Of a stretch of DNA of 64,000 nucleotides, positions 63,151 through 64,000 are shown piece after piece. Each line of letters starts with the position of its first letter. Position 1 is the stretch's first letter. The DNA comes from Hydrogenispora ethanolica (GTDB lineage Bacteria; Bacillota; UBA4882; UBA8346), in contig NZ_SLUN01000019.1 of the NCBI RefSeq assembly GCF_004340685.1, positions 1-64,000 on the forward strand, written 5' to 3'. A program made the position numbers and the translations under genes. Below the pieces are notes generated by a model. That model was not told the DNA's origin. It saw only the letters and a program-made list of their open reading frames with translations, and did no database searches.

Positions 63151-63189
63151 CCGATAAACCTGCCTTCCCTCGACGGATTGCTGTTTTGC

Positions 63190-63223
63190 AAAGAAAAGGG
63201 GTATAGAATCGGGCCTATACCCC
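63190..63223 (-). terminator. Hairpin between binding-protein and permease genes
   Basis: On the minus strand GGGGTATAG / CTATACCCC (loop 8 nt) is followed by TTTTCTTT. Partial terminators at this place usually give more binding protein than permease. Confidence 0.7.
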
Positions 63224-63238
63224 TAACGATTCAGAAAA

Positions 63239-64000
63239 TCAGGGCGCGGATAGGATGGAGTCCATCTCCTTTTTCATTTGAGCGACGATATCCAGGGGTT
63301 TCTTGTTATTGAACAGCGTATCCTGCGCCGCGGTCAGGATCGGGCTCGGCGCAACCGATGAAAATACTTGGGCGGCCTTGGGCAGCGGAGGCAGGAAATG
63401 CGCATAACTCATCATGTTGATAAAGGCTTCCCGTCCCGGAAGTTTTTTCGTTTCCGCGATGGTGGACATCTTGGACGGGATGTTGCCGGATTTGGCCCAT
63501 TCCGCCGAGTTGTCCGAGAGCCATTTGACGAATTGAACGGCGGCCGCTTTCCGGCTGGCATCGGCTTTCTTATTTACCGGGAAGGTGAGAATATGGGCTG
63601 CGGCCCACACCGCTTTTTTCTGGAAGATTTGCGGATAGGGGGCCACGCCGAATTTGAGATTGGACTTCTCCAGCACCGGCAACTGCCAGGGGCCATCGAT
63701 CAACATCGCCACTTTTCCCGCCCGGAAATCATCGAACGGAGCCTTTTCACCTTTGGGGACGATGTTGTACTTAAAGACGAGATCCTGCAGGAATCCCCAG
63801 GCTTTGGCGGCTTTGTTATTGTTAAACGAGGTCCGGGTGGTCTTTTCATTAAATGTTTTCTCATTTTGTTGATACATCAAGGCGAACCATTGATAGAACG
63901 CGTGGTGGTTCATATTCATCCCCAAACCGTACTGGATGACATTGTTGGGGTCGAAACCCGCTTCCCCGGCGTTCTTGCCGTTCTTGTCGATGGTGAGTTT
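63239..64000 (-). CDS. Sugar ABC transporter substrate-binding protein (partial)
   Basis: This is the C-terminal ~253 residues of an extracellular solute-binding protein, family 1; the 5' part runs off the right edge of the window. The frame enters with KLTIDKNGKNAGEAGFDPNN and VIQYG, then DFRAGKVAMLIDGPWQLPVLEKSNLKFGVAPYPQ, the usual GKVAM.IDGPW and substrate-facing blocks, and a late KKADASRKAAAVQFVKWLSDNSAEWAKSGNIPSKMS. It binds the sugar outside the cell for the two permeases downstream. The carried sugar is unknown; the Asp-box gene at 59808 hints at a complex glycan. No signal peptide can be seen because the start is missing. Confidence 0.93.
   Translation of the reverse strand, partial: KLTIDKNGKNAGEAGFDPNNVIQYGLGMNMNHHAFYQWFALMYQQNEKTFNEKTTRTSFNNNKAAKAWGFLQDLVFKYNIVPKGEKAPFDDFRAGKVAMLIDGPWQLPVLEKSNLKFGVAPYPQIFQKKAVWAAAHILTFPVNKKADASRKAAAVQFVKWLSDNSAEWAKSGNIPSKMSTIAETKKLPGREAFINMMSYAHFLPPLPKAAQVFSSVAPSPILTAAQDTLFNNKKPLDIVAQMKKEMDSILSAP

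Overview
The window comes from a spore-forming, nitrogen-fixing member of the Bacillota (Firmicutes). It carries core sporulation genes (dacF-spoIIAA-spoIIAB-sigF, spoIVA, yunB, ytxC, a PdaB-type deacetylase, a SpoIVFA-like M23 protein). Ribosome binding sites are strong, of the GGAGGTGA type, TTG and GTG starts are common, and rplU-prp-rpmA has the Firmicutes arrangement with a cleavable L27 N-terminus. The species cannot be fixed from the sequence; a deep clostridia-like lineage is my inference.

Layout. 0.2-5.2 kb holds small accessory genes (amidase-like protein, zinc ribbon, CBS pair, SatD plus DUF3307, ferredoxin, SpoIVFA-like protein). 5.4-10.9 kb holds a radical SAM/DUF2344/RNase G run followed by the L21-Prp-L27 operon with an L21 leader. 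11-14.1 kb is the spoIIA region with a well-matched sigma-H promoter and a small membrane ORF after sigF. 14.3-16.8 kb has folP, folK and an orphan larE. 17.1-27.9 kb is a compact molybdenum nitrogenase cluster, nifH-nifI1-nifI2-nifD-nifK-nifE-nifN-nifB-[2Fe-2S] ferredoxin-nifV, with ligand residues conserved in NifH, NifD and NifK. 28.7-34.4 kb has a chemoreceptor, tRNA-Val, a methyltransferase, ytxC and small stress or membrane proteins. 34.7-42.2 kb has a DUF512 protein, der, plsY, gpsA, spoIVA, HU and a deacetylase. 42.9-50.5 kb has lepB, an ABC-F ATPase, lon and mutS2. 50.6-59.8 kb has an exported Gly-rich protein, a class A PBP, yunB, an HD hydrolase, an M20 peptidase, an aspartate-type aminotransferase and a mannose-6-phosphate isomerase. 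The right end is a minus-strand sugar ABC transporter (partial binding protein, two permeases) and an Asp-box sialidase-like protein.

The genes form several working units. The nif cluster makes and assembles the nitrogenase (NifHDK), builds FeMo-cofactor (NifB, NifEN, homocitrate from NifV), supplies a 2Fe-2S protein and regulates activity through NifI1/NifI2. The spoIIA operon sets up forespore sigma-F control. The right-end transporter and the sialidase-like protein look like a glycan-use locus.

The most unusual content is non-coding. First, six stretches between genes are built from imperfect tandem units of exactly 21 nt (about 61-144, 18920-19129, 28093-28428, 42385-42594, 60948-61073 and 61080-61290). 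The 28-kb array contains four perfect DnaA boxes (TGTGGATAA, the complement of TTATCCACA) and several near matches, all in one orientation and in the same helical phase. The 42-kb array contains one. The array at 18.9 kb sits inside the nif cluster, directly before nifD. Second, a roughly 130-155 bp element with terminal inverted repeats and internal hairpins is present in five copies, four of them just downstream of genes in the same orientation. Third, a 118-bp region of nested inverted repeats lies between satD and the DUF3307 gene.
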